Positions 1 through 12,594 are shown, counted from the stretch's first letter. The stretch is DNA of 64,000 bases from Congeria kusceri (GCA_027627225.1 CM051028.1:21778201-21842200); one strand, 5' to 3'. Numbers and translations are program-made. The notes: generated by a model from the letters alone, not told the origin.

Positions 1-563
1 TGGAAGTCCAATTTACCTATACAGTACCAGCATTTATTTTTATTTTACTCATGTGAAATTAGGCGTTTATTATGATCAACAAGAACTTACGTACATGCTC
101 TTTTGAATGACAGGCATTAAGAATGACACTGCAGTCTGCTAAGAGTTTTTAAAACAAAAATATTATCTTTAAATAAAGACAATAACAAAGGAACTTCATA
201 ACTCAATTCGTATAAATACGAAGCTCAATAGAAAGAAGTGAACTAACAGCGGTCGCTATCAAGTGACCATATGTCAATTTCACTAAAAGACATTTTTTAT
301 TGTGAGTTTACTGTACCTAGTCAAAGTAAGTGTATATGTCGAGTTGTAGTATGTATTGTCATTATGATAGAGAAAATTGTTTCTTTTAAAAATAAGAAAG
401 GCAATTGTATACCTTTATTTGTTCATATTTATTATTTCTTGCTTTTTCAGTATGTACTTATGCAATAAACATATGAAACATTTGTACCGTATCCGGAAAC
501 TGAAGAACATATTTATAATGTGCACATATATTTTAATATTTATCAGTTAAAAGAGAATGGGTC
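1..563. other. Non-coding, 3' side of the BTB gene
   Basis: AT-rich sequence downstream of the stop of the minus-strand BTB gene. The one short open frame here has no recognisable domain and no codon-like character. It probably holds the 3' untranslated region of the BTB gene, but no clear boundary is visible. Confidence 0.4.
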
Positions 564-1118
564 CTAATCTTCGATACATTCTCTCAGATCTCTTCGAACG
601 TCATCTGGAAATGCAAACTCATCGCGTGTAAGAATTTTTTCTTCTCTTAAACGGCGGTGGTTCTCTCTGATGAATTTTGTTATAAAACTGAGGATTAAAT
701 GCGTATGCTGTTTTTATTATTTTAAGTACTTTGGCGCATGGATCACTACTACAGACTGAAAAGATAGCTAACGTATCGAGATGATCAGTTAACGTTTTTT
801 CATCATATAAAATGTCGATGATTGACTTTGCATCCTCTTTAAATTGTTCAAGTCTTTTACATGCCATTGCTGTGATCTCTTTTCATTCGCCTCAGATATG
901 CAATACTTCTGAAAAGCCGCTTCTCTTTTTTCAAGATTAAATTCAGCCAACACATTGATGCAAATTTCCACAAGTCTTGCACGATCACAAAGCTCTGCAC
1001 ATTTTAAATATTTACATATAGTTTTGCAACTTGACCTTTTTTTTCTTATGACTTCAATTAGGCGATCTTCACATTCTTCTGCTAACTTCAGAAAGTGATA
1101 GGGAATACGCATCATCCA
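564..1118 (-). pseudogene. BTB gene, exon 3 (BACK-like half), frameshifted
   Basis: Last exon of a minus-strand BTB/POZ gene. A good acceptor (tttcag) ends at 1119-1120. The translation reads like the helical BACK-type region that follows BTB domains: FLKLAEECEDRLIEV, then CKYLKCAELCDRARLVEIC, then ACKRLEQFKEDAKSI, then DEFAFPDDVRRDLRECIED and a stop at 564-566. These blocks lie in different frames. Entering from exon 2 in phase 1 gives VDDAYSL and then needs a one-base shift near 1095-1105 to reach FLKLAEE. A second shift is needed near 875-890 (in GAAAAG) and a third near 672-678 (in AAAATT), after which the frame runs to a natural end. Sequence quality within the blocks stays gene-like, so this is either a young pseudogene or a live gene with assembly indels. 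Two of the three sites are A-runs, which fits sequencing error as well as decay. Confidence 0.65.
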
Positions 1119-1523
1119 CTGAAATACGTTTGTAGCAAACAGTTAACAGAGATTATTCTAACAACTAACAAAACACCCTTCAAACCTAGATAAAATGGCA
1201 AAATCGTAACATTGCTGCACATACCACAATGCGGTCATGTCTGACTCAACAAAAAAGGGAATATATTTACAAGTCACGTATTTACATATTTTACATTTTA
1301 CTTTTCTTCAAAAAGTATAACCTAACCTTAATTTGCAGTTTACTACTAGCGTGTACATAATGTGTGTGTCTGTTCGGATTCATAATCTTTAACGACACAA
1401 ACTCTGGCCTGCACATTTTGGTGTATTACACAATTAAGATACGTCGAAAATTGTATTAAACAAAAAATTTAAGAGACTGAGTCCATAGACAAAGATATGA
1501 ATGATATATCTATGGATATACGG

Positions 1524-1678
1524 AATTTTATGCTAGTCAATTGTTCCCAGAGTATGTATTAGTCGAGTGGCTTGTGTGATGACGTATCACACGGGAGGCG
1601 GAGCCTCGAGTGTGATACGAAATAACGCAAGCCACAAGACTAATACATACTCTTGGAACAATTGACTAGCGTAATATT
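1524..1678. repeat. Imperfect palindrome, about 155 bp
   Basis: The left part (gctagtcaattgttcc, agtatgtattagtc, ggcttg) is matched in inverse order by the right part (caagcc, gactaatacatact, ggaacaattgactagc). The centre is GC-rich (gaggcggagcctc). The layout is that of a small foldback or MITE-type element; no target duplication was verified. Confidence 0.75.
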
Positions 1679-1849
1679 CCTTTTACTATATACCACGATA
1701 AACTTCAAATGTGCATTAACCTTATTGTATTTGATTTAAAACTACAATAATGACTAATCATTGTAGGTATAGATTATATTTGTTTACATAACTCTATGAT
1801 GACGTCATTAAAAAAGTAGTCCGGCTAGCCCAGCAAACATTACATATCG

Positions 1850-1925
1850 GTCCGATATCGGCTACGTGTCGGCATATCGCGGTCGGCATTCCGATATCGG
1901 ACCGACATCGGACCGATATACGGGA
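1850..1925. repeat. CCGATATCGG-type short repeat
   Basis: Dense direct and inverted copies of tcggtccgatatcgg and ccgatatcggaccg within about 75 bp. Probably a terminal fragment of a dispersed element; no coding potential. Confidence 0.55.
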
Positions 1926-2489
1926 GTTCCCTTGTTGTTTTCACAACAGTGTATTTTACATGCGCACCGGCTACATACGGGGTATTTGAAATTATTCTTC
2001 TGTTTAAAATAAAATAAAAGTTTAGAAACACTATTGCCTTTCATCACACAATTAGCGAGTTTTAATCACAAAATAGTTTTCGGTTGTGCAGACGGGAACT
2101 CAAATACATGTTTATATGCTGACTCGGCAGTTGGTTAAGGTTACACAACACTAATAAACAATGGATAAGTCGACACTCGGTTTTGATTATTTATTCGATA
2201 TTGCGCTGTTTTTGCGTCATTTTTCCGCTTGCTTTAAATTTATTTGGTCATTTCCATCTACTTATTTTTTAAATAAGTGTTAGGAAGTATCGTACATACA
2301 CACTTTGACGAGCTCATAGGTTGTGAGTTGGTCTTTTGAATATGCGTGGTGTGCTAGAATTTGAAACCCATGTAAACATGGTATACTTTCATTCATTATT
2401 ACAAAGGATAACATAACGGTTAACGTAATTAATGATTTTAAATGACTATTTGCATTGAGAATCCAATAAGAACAGTAGTTGTTTCTTAC

Positions 2490-2760
2490 CTGTAACTCGT
2501 TCCATGTGATTTGGGTAAATGCATCGCAAGAACGATACAAATGATTTTGCCTCTTTGCCTGGTAGACGTAACTGGGTCAATGTCGTCCCATTCAGCTCTT
2601 TTTCAAACATTGCCTGAAAAACTGGCGAAGCTATGGATAACACGGCTTTAATGACAGGGATTAGGATGTCTTCTAGAACTAACGTCACGTCGGCAAGGCC
2701 GTTTGACAGACCGAATACGCTGACGTCGATGCCCAATTGGTTTTCGGAGGAATGATTCTC
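2490..2760 (-). pseudogene. BTB gene, exon 2 (BTB/POZ domain)
   Basis: Encodes the core of a BTB/POZ domain, a dimerisation module often used by cullin-3 adaptors. Visible blocks are LADVTLVLEDILIPVIKAV, LSIASPVFQAMFEKELN and LPGKEAKSFVSFLRCIYP, which follow the family order (D-V-T strand, S-x-V-F-x-x-M-F helix, F-L-x-x-I-Y-P). The acceptor AG is at 2761-2762 and the donor gtaaga follows at 2489. The exon enters in phase 0 from exon 1 and leaves in phase 1 after MERVT. The BTB half itself is uninterrupted; the exon is called pseudogene only because the downstream exon is frameshifted. The open frame extends upstream of the acceptor to MHQFL, but the polypyrimidine tract and the in-frame join to exon 1 favour splicing at 2760. 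Confidence 0.7.
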
Positions 2761-3169
2761 CTCAAGTTGAAGTACAAAAAGATGATTAAGCAAATTGCAG
2801 GTTATATTGTTCAGTAGATTTCCAATAGATATCGATAAGTATTCACGCAAAAACTGATGCATGTTATTTGTATTACATTTTGTGATTTCAATTTTGACGT
2901 AGTATGTATTGTATTAATGCTGAGGTGGATAATTTAACAGGAATCAAGTGCATATAATTCGAATATAACTCAGCAACAAATTAATTAGAGAAAAAAACAG
3001 ACAAGCCATGTAGTCGGTTTGCAACACGAATTTACAATAAATAGAAATATCAATAAGTATAATTTGCTCGGAAGCATAGATTCTGTGAGATACATCAGTG
3101 TAACAATCGGTAATATAATATTTTCACATAAAGCATTACTATTATATTCATAAAGGTATAAAAACTAAC

Positions 3170-3214
3170 CTCCTCCAAAATTTCATCACTTTGCATCGTC
3201 GGACTTTGAGACAT
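3170..3214 (-). pseudogene. BTB gene, exon 1 (start codon)
   Basis: ATG at 3212-3214 followed by 15 codons (MSQSPTMQSDEILEE) and a donor gttagt at 3169. It joins exon 2 in phase 0. Short acidic N-terminal leader exons like this are common before BTB domains. Supported only by the open frame and the splice site. Confidence 0.5.
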
Positions 3215-4023
3215 AATAAAACGAACGCACACAAGGTTGGCAGCACTTTCTAGTATAGAACTATATTGAAGATTGAATATTTTAAGACATCGATGAAATC
3301 TGCAGATTATATTACCATACTAGCTGTTTACTTTTATCAATCCGATTTATAAATTTGATGTCACGAATCCACCTGTGTTATGTGTTAACACGGCCGAAAT
3401 AATATTTCACCAAGAAGATACTATCATGTCAAATGTCATTAACTCGATTCGTAAAGATGGCTAAGTGTGATCTGGTTCTTCGTTGGCACATAAAACACAC
3501 ACCGTTCTGTTCTGTTCACCCTTATGTCAGTTTTGGAGGTCGGACAAACTATACGTTCTGCGCGTAAAACAATGACAGATCACTTATCAGTTCGTTCAAC
3601 AATACCACTTATGTTATGACTATTTTCAGCAATGATGAATCATGCAATTAATTTACGGTATGAAGATTTCACGTTGGTAGCCCGATTAAATGATAATTGT
3701 TATACATTGTCCACCAAGTGGTGAAACATATTATCTACTGTTTGTGCTTGGTCCAAATAAGTTGTCAATAATGTTGTCACGCACACAATTTATATGTATG
3801 CTATTATTTAAATGTAACCCGTTCTTTGTGCCCAATCAACTTGAAGAACATACCAAAAGTCCTGGGTCCGTGTTCAAAGAGGATTAACTTTATGATCAAG
3901 ATCAATCTTAGTTGATCTTGATCTTCTAGCTCAAATGAGCAGAATCTCAAAATATTTAAATTTCGAAATAACTTTTTTTCTATATATAATACCCAGTTTC
4001 ATATCCAGCAGGGATAATAATAA
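3215..4023. other. No gene seen
   Basis: AT-rich sequence upstream of the BTB gene start; it would contain the promoter, but no specific element can be named. The small plus-strand frame at 3690-3887 looks like chance. Confidence 0.4.
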
Positions 4024-4253
4024 ATAGACACAGAAAATTTTCACTCTTTCCTGATATATTTCGCCTCAATAGGCTTTTTCAAAGTTTGTTTTTACAAATT
4101 AGCTACATTTTCATTATGTTACTCAACAAAACAATTGAATATACAATTTGTTGAGTAACATAATGAAAATGTAGCTAATTTGTAAAAACAAACTTTGAAA
4201 AAGCCTATTGAGGCGAAATATATCAGGAAAGAGTGAAAATTTTCTGTGTCTAT
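4024..4253. repeat. Perfect hairpin, 107-bp arms and 16-nt loop
   Basis: Positions 4024-4130 are the exact reverse complement of 4147-4253, checked base by base around the centre at 4138.5; the loop is 16 nt. The arms contain aagcctattgaggcgaaa. The absence of any mismatch implies either a very recent foldback insertion or an assembly or sequencing foldback artefact. Confidence 0.93.
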
Positions 4254-5558
4254 ATATAATAATCTGATTTATTTAGCTTTTGGTTAAATTCTTCTTATCA
4301 AATTGCAAATGTACGCTGAGAGGAGTTCAGAATTATGTATAATATGCAGTATATTTGACAGATTTTTAGTGGAAGCCATTGTTGAGCCATAATCCTGAAA
4401 TATCTGGCGCAAATTGATCTTGAACCCGAAAATCAGGCTTAATTTGGTTTGTAAGCACAGGTCCTGGTATGTTTAGGACTGGTCAAATACTTGAACAATG
4501 ATCGATGTTCGACACTTAATACAGGGCTGAGTATGAGCTAATCCGAATAATAAAAATAACGTTATGAAAATACATTGACGCGTATATAATTGCGTAGTCA
4601 ACTGTTATCCAACTGTTCATATCAGTGTACTCTTGTTACATATATTTACGATATCATACTCGTGTGGCAAATTTGCTCATTGATATGTTCTATAGTTTAC
4701 GCAGATGTGAATGAACGGTCGTATAAGTAAATGAAATCAATGTATGTTACGCCTCAGTAGTTTTAACCGGATGGTTACCCGGATGTGAGGGTAGTATAAC
4801 AACGTGGGCTCTTTCCGCAGTTTTTGTCGACGAAACAAGTACCGATACTCAAAGACATTGGGTGTCCTAGTTTCCCGTCAAAGGAATGTTATTCCCATGC
4901 ATTATTTTTGCATGGAGAAAGCCCGTTATTGTGGTCAGTGAAGTGTTTCAAGTTTGAGGGTCGTCTCAAAAATCTATATTAGTATCCAAAATTGAACAAA
5001 AAGTATGGTAGAGCAAATGCAAAAAAGGTAATTATGAACAAATTGGCCTGGTTTTTCGATGCAAATTTACTTATTGGTGGACAAAAACTTACCAAATGAT
5101 TTTTAGTTCGTAAATTGTTGAAGTTAGTACATTTTGTAAACTTCTATGAGTGTTCAACATGTTTCATAGACGGCCCTTAAAATGACGTCCATTTGATGAC
5201 AGTTATTATCACCGTTAGAAGTACAGTTATTCATGGAAAGCATGAAACATGGGAAAATCAACACAGTGTTTTTAACACTAGAGTGACCTTTGTCTTTAAA
5301 TACTATGTAGTGTACTATAAATAATCAAGATTACAGTGCTAGCATTTGTACGTTACTGGGACTAGCAAATCTTTTCTTGCGCCTTTGGTCATGCAAGCAG
5401 AATTCCTAACCCCCAACTGGGCCCAAGTAAGCTCGGATAGCCAGAAGTACTACGATATATACCACAGGTTCTTGTACAGTGTAGTCTGAGGTATTTAGAA
5501 TGCCTATAAGTGTTAAGTATTGTGCCGGAGCAAGGCTTAGGCTCCGTACCTAGTTTAC
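4254..5558. other. No gene seen
   Basis: AT-rich intergenic sequence without long open frames, recognisable exons or an obvious repeat. Confidence 0.4.
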
Positions 5559-5939
5559 GAGGTTGACGGCACATTGTTGTGTATATCGAGGTTGAGGGTA
5601 CATTGTTGTGCATATCGAGGTTGAGGGTACATTGTTTGTGTATATCGAGGTTGAGGGTACATTGTTGTGTATATCGAGGTTGAGGGTACATTGTTGTGTA
5701 TATCGAGGTTGAGGGCACATTGTTGTGTATATCGAGGTCGAGGGCACATTGTTGTGAATATCGAGGTCGAGGGCACATTGTTGTGAATATCGAGGTCGAG
5801 GGCACATTGTTGTGTATATCGAGGTCGAGGGCACATTGTTGTGTATATCGAGGTTGAGGGCACATTGTTGTGTATATCGAGGTTGAGGGCACAATGTGTA
5901 TATCGAGGTTGAGGGTACATTGTTGTGTATATCGCGGAG
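5559..5939. repeat. 29-bp minisatellite, about 13 copies
   Basis: The unit is gaggttgagg-gcacattgtt-gtgtatatc. Copies differ at a few sites: gaggttg/gaggtcg, ggcac/ggtac, gtgtatat/gtgaatat/gtgcatat. One copy has an extra t and one is shortened to 26 bp. Because 29 is not a multiple of three, the array creates three overlapping minus-strand frames of repetitive peptide (DIHNNVPSTSIYTTM) that are not genes. Confidence 0.95.
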
Positions 5940-8900
5940 GTGAAGGCTAGAGTTGTGCGATTTTTAGTAATATTAGCCGATTTTAATTTGATGTACTGTT
6001 CTCTTGGTACATGTCTATCGCTTAACTTCATACGAAAAAAAGCTATCATTAAAGGTCAAACAGATAAATATGAAGGGTCCTATCTTTTATATTTACGATA
6101 CTCTGGATACCAAACAAAAATCAAGAGGGTCCTGATGGCCCAAGAACTCATCCGAGCATTGGCAAACACACCTTACTGTTATGAAAGGTTTGAACAAAGC
6201 GTATTGACCATGTAAGCAATACAAGTTTAATTTTATCTTTCATATAGCCGATTGTCGCATGGCTGTACTGTGGTATCACTAATTTTCGCGGAGGTATAAT
6301 TTTCGCGCTCCCGTCTTTGCGCGAATTTATGACCACCGCGAATATTTACCGAATTAATAACTCATAACACCTATGGCGATAACACGTTCGTTTACATGTA
6401 CGTAGGCAGTCTTCATAAACATATGCAGCTATATGTGAATGTCGTGATGTTCATGTTTTTACAAATATTTTTCCTGGTTTAAATTATAACATGTATAACA
6501 TTAGTATGATCTGTTTGAAAAAAAAAATGCATTGATGGCTATCAGAAATTTAATTTTGTATAAAACAGGTAATGTATCTCATTGGAATAACCGTGTTTAT
6601 AATAAATAAACAAAAATAATTAAACTATACATGGTCATAAAGTAAGGACTGTGTATATTTTCTCTATGCAGTTCTATGATATTTTTATAAAGAAATTTAA
6701 AGAATACACATGAACATGCAGGGTGGGTCTGGTTTGCCTCGATTTAACACGTTGAGTAACGCGGTGTTTTTTTCCGGTTTGTTATTCACATCACTTAAAT
6801 CGCCAATTTTACATGATCAAAAGGGTAACATGCCTAACGGCTCATGCATGCTCATCGGTCTGTTGTGCTAGCTCGCAGCTTTATAGAGTCCGTCTACCAT
6901 TGTTATTGTAGATAAGGTACACAAGGCCAAAATTATTACTTTTCCGTGTTTTTCTGGCCCAATCCGTCACATATCAAACTGAGAAATCTTTAGAACAAAC
7001 TCAAACTGTGCAAGTTTGGTCTAGTTAGACGAAACATGAAGTCTCTAACAAGCATATCTCCGGTGTTTGCGATTCGAACCATGTTGGTGTATTCTGAGAC
7101 CTAATGGACAACTTTGGTAAAGATTAAACGAAAATTGAGGTTCCTATCATGCAGGAAGGTGATTCGCATTTGTTTTTCATATAAAATGGTCAACAAATCA
7201 AGCGTTCCTTTTCCGATCATGCTCATGCTTTACAGATTAACGAGATATCGAGGCTATAAACCAACTTTGCAAGATTGATCAAGATTGTGTGGAAACTTAT
7301 GTCCCTATCATTGATCCTGCTTAAAGTTCATTTTTGCATATTTTCTTACAAACAAGGGGTAAACACTCGTTTATTGTCCGATTTCGTCTATATTTTGCTT
7401 CTGCAAAGTTTGTATGGTTATGCACAAACTGCGCAAGTTTGATTAGGATTAAATGAAACATTTTAGTCTCTATGTAGGAAAAGGCATTTTTTGCTTTTTA
7501 TTTCACAGTCTGAAACAAGGGGAAATGGCTCAGTGTCCCGGTCTGGCACAACGTTGGCTTCTGGCTTCATATTATAGATTCACTGTTTAACATTACATTT
7601 CATATCGCTAATTAACGGCACCCAATCAGAATAGTGAAAGTGACCAAATAATGGTATTGTAATGTCTCATTAGGGGTAGGGTCAAGACACAAGCAAGACC
7701 TTGCACAATAGTTAATATTTATATCTATGGACGAACATACACATGTTGCACTGCCGAGGTCGACAATGCATACCTGCTGTAACAGTGACTTCTTAAATAG
7801 TGCTACATTTCTTGTGCAATTACTTTTATATATTCTCATATCTTTTCGTATATGTACACATACTATACTTAATATTTTTAACAACGGATGAACTTTGTAC
7901 ATCATTTCAAACTTATACACGACTCTTTTGAAAATTTCAAACCAATTACAGAAAATGACCTACTAAATGACCGACGATTTCAAATTATCTGATTAAAATT
8001 AATAATAATTTTTGAGCATCACTGTCTATTCGTCATTGACTAAATGACAAGATCCAATGTTACAGCAGGACGTTCACATGAAATGGAAAAAAAAAGAATT
8101 AAGAAAAACAAAAACTTGTACAATTTAACGACACATTTAACTATAGCATACATACATTATTCAATTATATTTTTATAACTGTAACAATAAACGCTTAATT
8201 AATGTAATGGGTGACAATAAATTAATTATACTTTAAAGAAAACATGAAAACATATGCAGCAGAGATGGGATAAACGAATCATCAATGAATGCTTAAATTG
8301 GAGTGGCAATGACATCATAACAAAGTATAAAGATTATGTACATGTTAAACGAGTATGAATAGCAAATATCTCATATCAAAACAGTACGCTGATTTAGATA
8401 CTCCAAGAGACAAATATTAGATCAGATGTCATTAAGATAATGTTGTATACCAGAAATTACAAAATAAGCAATCAAACAATCATACTTTCTCGAAGGTTTT
8501 AGCAACAGATTTAATACGAAAATTACACTATTTATACATGCATCGATCATAATAAAATACAACTGAAAAAACACTGGTAACATTAAAGTGTGCTTCATAT
8601 CAACAATCAACTAATGTTGATACAAACTTCAAAAAAAGGACCTGTACATTTTGTTATTCAGTATTTAATGTCGATTTTAAATCCATTATTGGACTCCAGC
8701 AAAAGTATTAAATTAACAAAAACAATACATTACTTTCACTTGCGCACATAATACGTTAGTCACATGACCATCGTTCTTCAATGATTACGAAGGAATCAAT
8801 AAGCTTAACATCTGAGAAAATCGCAATGCAACCAAAATAAATACTAACAATCAAATAGTTGAAGACCGAATACCAAAGGAGACTTTCAAGTAAGAGTTCA

Positions 8901-10072
8901 GTATCCAGCATAATTCTGTTTCTTTGCTCGGACTATTTAATCTTCTATATTATCATTTATTAACATTGTCATTTATTATAACAGGTACATGTATTTAACA
9001 GTAACTATTAAAATTAACCTGCGACATTAAAAAAAATATATCGATAATTCATTGGAGTGGTCTGAAACAAAAATAATGATCACCTTCTGGGTATGTATTG
9101 TAACAATCAAACTGGCCGTCTTGCTTCATTTCTTTACAGTGTTCATGGTAACGGAATTTCACAGTTCCAAAAAATTGTGAAAACATTAATAGCAAAACTT
9201 CTTAAATATGGAACAAGACTATAACATTTGTGTATCACGTAAAGTGACTAAGATTGAGAAGTGAAGAAACTAATAACATTCAAATAATATAAAACAAAAC
9301 AATTTAAAAAAAAACAACATCACAATGTGATTAAATTTCAAGGAAAGAAAAGCAATATGAAAACCATGGCCACTTAAAATTCTGATGTCAATAGAAGATT
9401 GGGTATCTCGGCTATTGGATCAATAATGCCTAAGCACAGTTTTCAAGCAACATTTGTAGTGCGTCATTTCATTTAACTTTAGCAAATTGGCTTCTGTAAA
9501 TGCAACTTAATTAAAAGTGTTTAAACATAAATGGCAAACAGTTTCTTGTAAATTAGCATCTTATCTAGCCACAAAGATGTAACAATCTTCCAACAATATA
9601 AAACTCTGTTGTAAACCATCATTGTCCATATAAAAATATACTAGTACTTCGCGTATTTTCAACACGTCTGTCTGTAAATAAGAAATGTCCTGCAGAAGAT
9701 AATGAAAAGTTTAAAACAATATTACTGAATCGCATGAAATTTCAATAATGTACCAAAACATAACAACTCACTAAATTTGAGCAGTATATTTCATATCTCG
9801 GATTTGAATCTGACTATAGGTTTCGTCGACCAACATGGCTCTGTGTAGATGATAGCAAATCCAGGCCAACAAACTGACCGCTTGTCTGCACTGGTATCTA
9901 CTAATAAGCAGGTACCTAGCGACTTTTAATAGTTACTGACATCAACAATTGTATGATACACATAACTGTTCTTCTCCAAGCCAGATACTGATTTTAGTCT
10001 TGTAACTGAACAGGCCTGGACTGAATATTAAAGAAATCATGCAATATTTTAACTGACTAGTGCACATTAATT
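5940..10072. other. No gene seen; degenerate repeat at 6980-7530
   Basis: Very AT-rich. Around 6980-7530 phrases such as acaaactgtgcaagtttg and gaagtctctaac recur; these are decayed copies of the tandem unit of the 10-11.5 kb element. The rest (7600-10070) shows no exon-like sequence. It could include 3' untranslated sequence of the minus-strand phosphatase gene that ends near 11993, but no boundary is visible. Confidence 0.35.
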
Positions 10073-11517
10073 AACAAGAGGGCAGTGATGGCCCAAAGCG
10101 CTCACCTGAGAACTGGTACAGATGAAGACCATACTGTTGCGACAGGTTTGAAAATTAAGGTATCTGAACAATACGCCGAGGGGATAGGACCAATTTTGAT
10201 TTAAAACATCTGTTAGTGCAATGGGCTAACTAAAGACTTGTAAAGTAAGAGTTGGGTAGTCGATGTGCGTTTTTTTTTGCTAATGGTTCTCACATCATTT
10301 TTCTCAATATTCTTACCTGAACCTTTTTCATTAAGTCATTGACAATTCTGGAAAATGCAGAAACAGTAGATTTTGATGTATTTTTCGCAAACAGTTTTGA
10401 AGAACTAGTTGCAATACGATAATTGCGATGGCTTTGCTATAAGGTAAAGTTTTGCTCTTTATTTTTTATAATTTTCTGTCCAATGATGATAAATTATGTT
10501 AATGCAGGCTCTGAAGGCATCAATGTTGCATGTACAAATAACTGCATGCAAGTCTTGCAACTGTTGGAAAGCAAATTTTTATGGTCATGCGCAAACTGTG
10601 GAAGTTTGGTTAAAATTGAATCAAAAATCGTGTGTGCAAGCCAATCATTGATAACTTGATGTTTTTTTCCAAACACAAGAAGCAATAACTCTGGTGTTTC
10701 TGACCTGATCATGCTTATATTTGACTTCACCTGTAGTCTTACGTTCATACACAAACTGTACACGATTGGTGAAAATTGGATGAAAAAATGAAGCCTATCT
10801 TGAATCATGTCCATTTTTGCATATTTTTTTCACAAAGGGCAATAACTCTGGTGTTTCTGGTCTGATCTTGCTTATATTTCACTTGAACTGTAATCTCATG
10901 GTAATAGACAAATTGTGCAAGATTGGTGAAGATTGGATGAAAAATGAAGTCTCTATCCTGAATAATGTCCATTTTTGCATATTTTTTTCAGAAACAAAGG
11001 GCAATAACTCTGGTCCGATCTTGCTTATATTCGACTTCAACTGTAATCTCATAGTAATAGACAAACTGTGCAAGATTGGTGAAGATTGGATGAAAAATGA
11101 AGTTTTTATCTTGAATAATGTCCATTTCTGTATATTTTTTAATAAACAAAGGGCAATAACTCTGGTGTTTGAAATACGATCTGGCCCATTTTTGGCGTCT
11201 GCTGAGATCTGATGGTCATACACATACTGTGAAAGTTTGGTTAAGATTGGATGGAAAATGAAGTCTATACGTTGGAAAAGGGCATTTTTGCCCTTTTTTG
11301 CAAGAAAAAGGGGCAATAACTCTGGTGTTACTGGTGTGATCTGACCCAATAACAATCTCATCTGAGATTTTATGGTCATACACAAACTGTGCATTTTAGG
11401 TTAAGATTGAATAAAAAATGTAGTCTCTATCGCGAAATTGTTGACGGCATACGGACGACGCCCGAGAGGTCCCCTATACCAATAGCTCACCGAGCACTTC
11501 GTGCTCAGGTGAGCTAA
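10073..11517 (-). mobile_element. 'Ctcacctgagcacgaagtgctc' element with internal ~160-bp tandem units
   Basis: One end reads acaagagggcagtgatggcc followed by gctcacctgag. The other end reads gagcacttcgtgctcaggtg followed by agcta. In between lie about five diverged units with gggcaataactctggtgttt, then gatcttgcttatatt, then gtgcaagattggtgaagatt. The same ends occur at 38346 and 39599. No coding capacity of its own; the short frames over it are repeat translations. Probably a non-autonomous element, class not determined. Confidence 0.7.
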
Positions 11518-11992
11518 AAATTACACATATAGTCAATTAAATCAAGCGAAAATCATGTGGAAAGATAGGTATGAAAACGAACAATTATAGCTTTGGATTG
11601 AAACGATTAAATGCTTATAAATACACATAGAATAACATAATGCTAAACAAATACAGTAGAAAAATGTGTAACACTAAAGCCTGGCTCATGTTTCCCATAC
11701 TTACAACTTACCCCATTACATCATACAGAAATGAAACTTTAATCAAGCACAACAACTGTTTAACTGTTCGACAAGTGTCAATTTTATAACTCAATATTTA
11801 CATACAAGCTCGTTAAGCCAGAATTAACTTTCAGCTATAAACTGGATCTCCTCTGGTACAATGCAAACAGCAGAGTGCTGGCTTCTTGAGGGCATGAACG
11901 GGGCACCAGTTGCGCTGACAATATATACAGGCAGGTACACAAGAGTCGCTCACTCAGTCAGTCACTCATTCACACTAGGTGGTTACAATCAA

Positions 11993-12018
11993 TCAATCGC
12001 TGTCCCACCAGTCTCTCC
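11993..12018 (-). CDS. PPM1A: PP2C phosphatase, proposed last exon (C-terminal tail)
   Basis: Proposed terminal exon of the phosphatase gene. A good acceptor (tatatttacag) precedes GGAGAGAC at 12018. Entered in phase 1 it reads G-RDWWDSD and then TGA at 11993-11995. A short acidic and tryptophan-rich C-terminus fits the human PPM1A tail, which ends in DDMW. The call rests on frame compatibility and splice signals only, because 26 nt are too few for homology. Direct splicing from exon 4 would also stay open for a few codons. Confidence 0.4.
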
Positions 12019-12594
12019 CTGTAAATATACACGCAGTTAGGAAAAAAAAAATATTAAATGAGAAAAGCTGAAACCATTACATTATTTATCTATTGGTAAT
12101 ACTTCGGACAAATTCAGTGACTGGGAAACCCATGCAAAATGCGATATTTGCGCATAAAATTAAGAACGATCGCAAAGAAATGGTCGTCGATGCGATTTTA
12201 CGTCGCACCAAATTTTTTTAGTAGGAATTGAAAAATGCCGACGTAAAATACACAGTGCTTGGTCGGGTTTACAGTTGTGTCACTTTGCGGAGAGATTTTA
12301 TCCATTAAATTAATTTGGCAGTCTGAAATATCAATATCAACAGACGCTCATTACACCTCGAACTGGAAGCGTGAGCCTCTGCGTAGTGTATTTTTCTCGA
12401 TTGAAACATAAAATGTAATTGCTGTAAATCCCATAAAAATCACAGGAAATCAAATAGATTTTCGAAAAAGCCCATAGACTTTTGTAGAGATGAGAAATTA
12501 TCTCATACGAAAAATACTTTCCCAGTCACTGCAAATTGACCTGACATATAAGAACTCTATTAGAATAATTTCACGCTTGAATAATTTCCTATAT

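Larger units (their letters stand above)
1119..2489 (-). other. Intron 2 of the BTB gene, with two inverted-repeat elements
   Basis: Non-coding sequence between exons 2 and 3 of the BTB gene. It carries the imperfect palindrome at 1524-1678 and the CCGATATCGG-rich element at 1850-1925. The short minus-strand frames at 1840-2047 are translations of that repeat, and the frame at 2280-2540 overlaps exon 2 in another frame. Confidence 0.5.

Noticed and set aside
5389..6049. Three overlapping minus-strand proteins of 114-167 residues rich in DIHNNVPSTSI
   Set aside because: They are translations of the 29-bp minisatellite in three phases; no unique domain or splice context.
10423..11394. Several 78-171 residue frames on both strands
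   Set aside because: They translate the ~160-bp units of a dispersed element; frames conflict and no domain is present.
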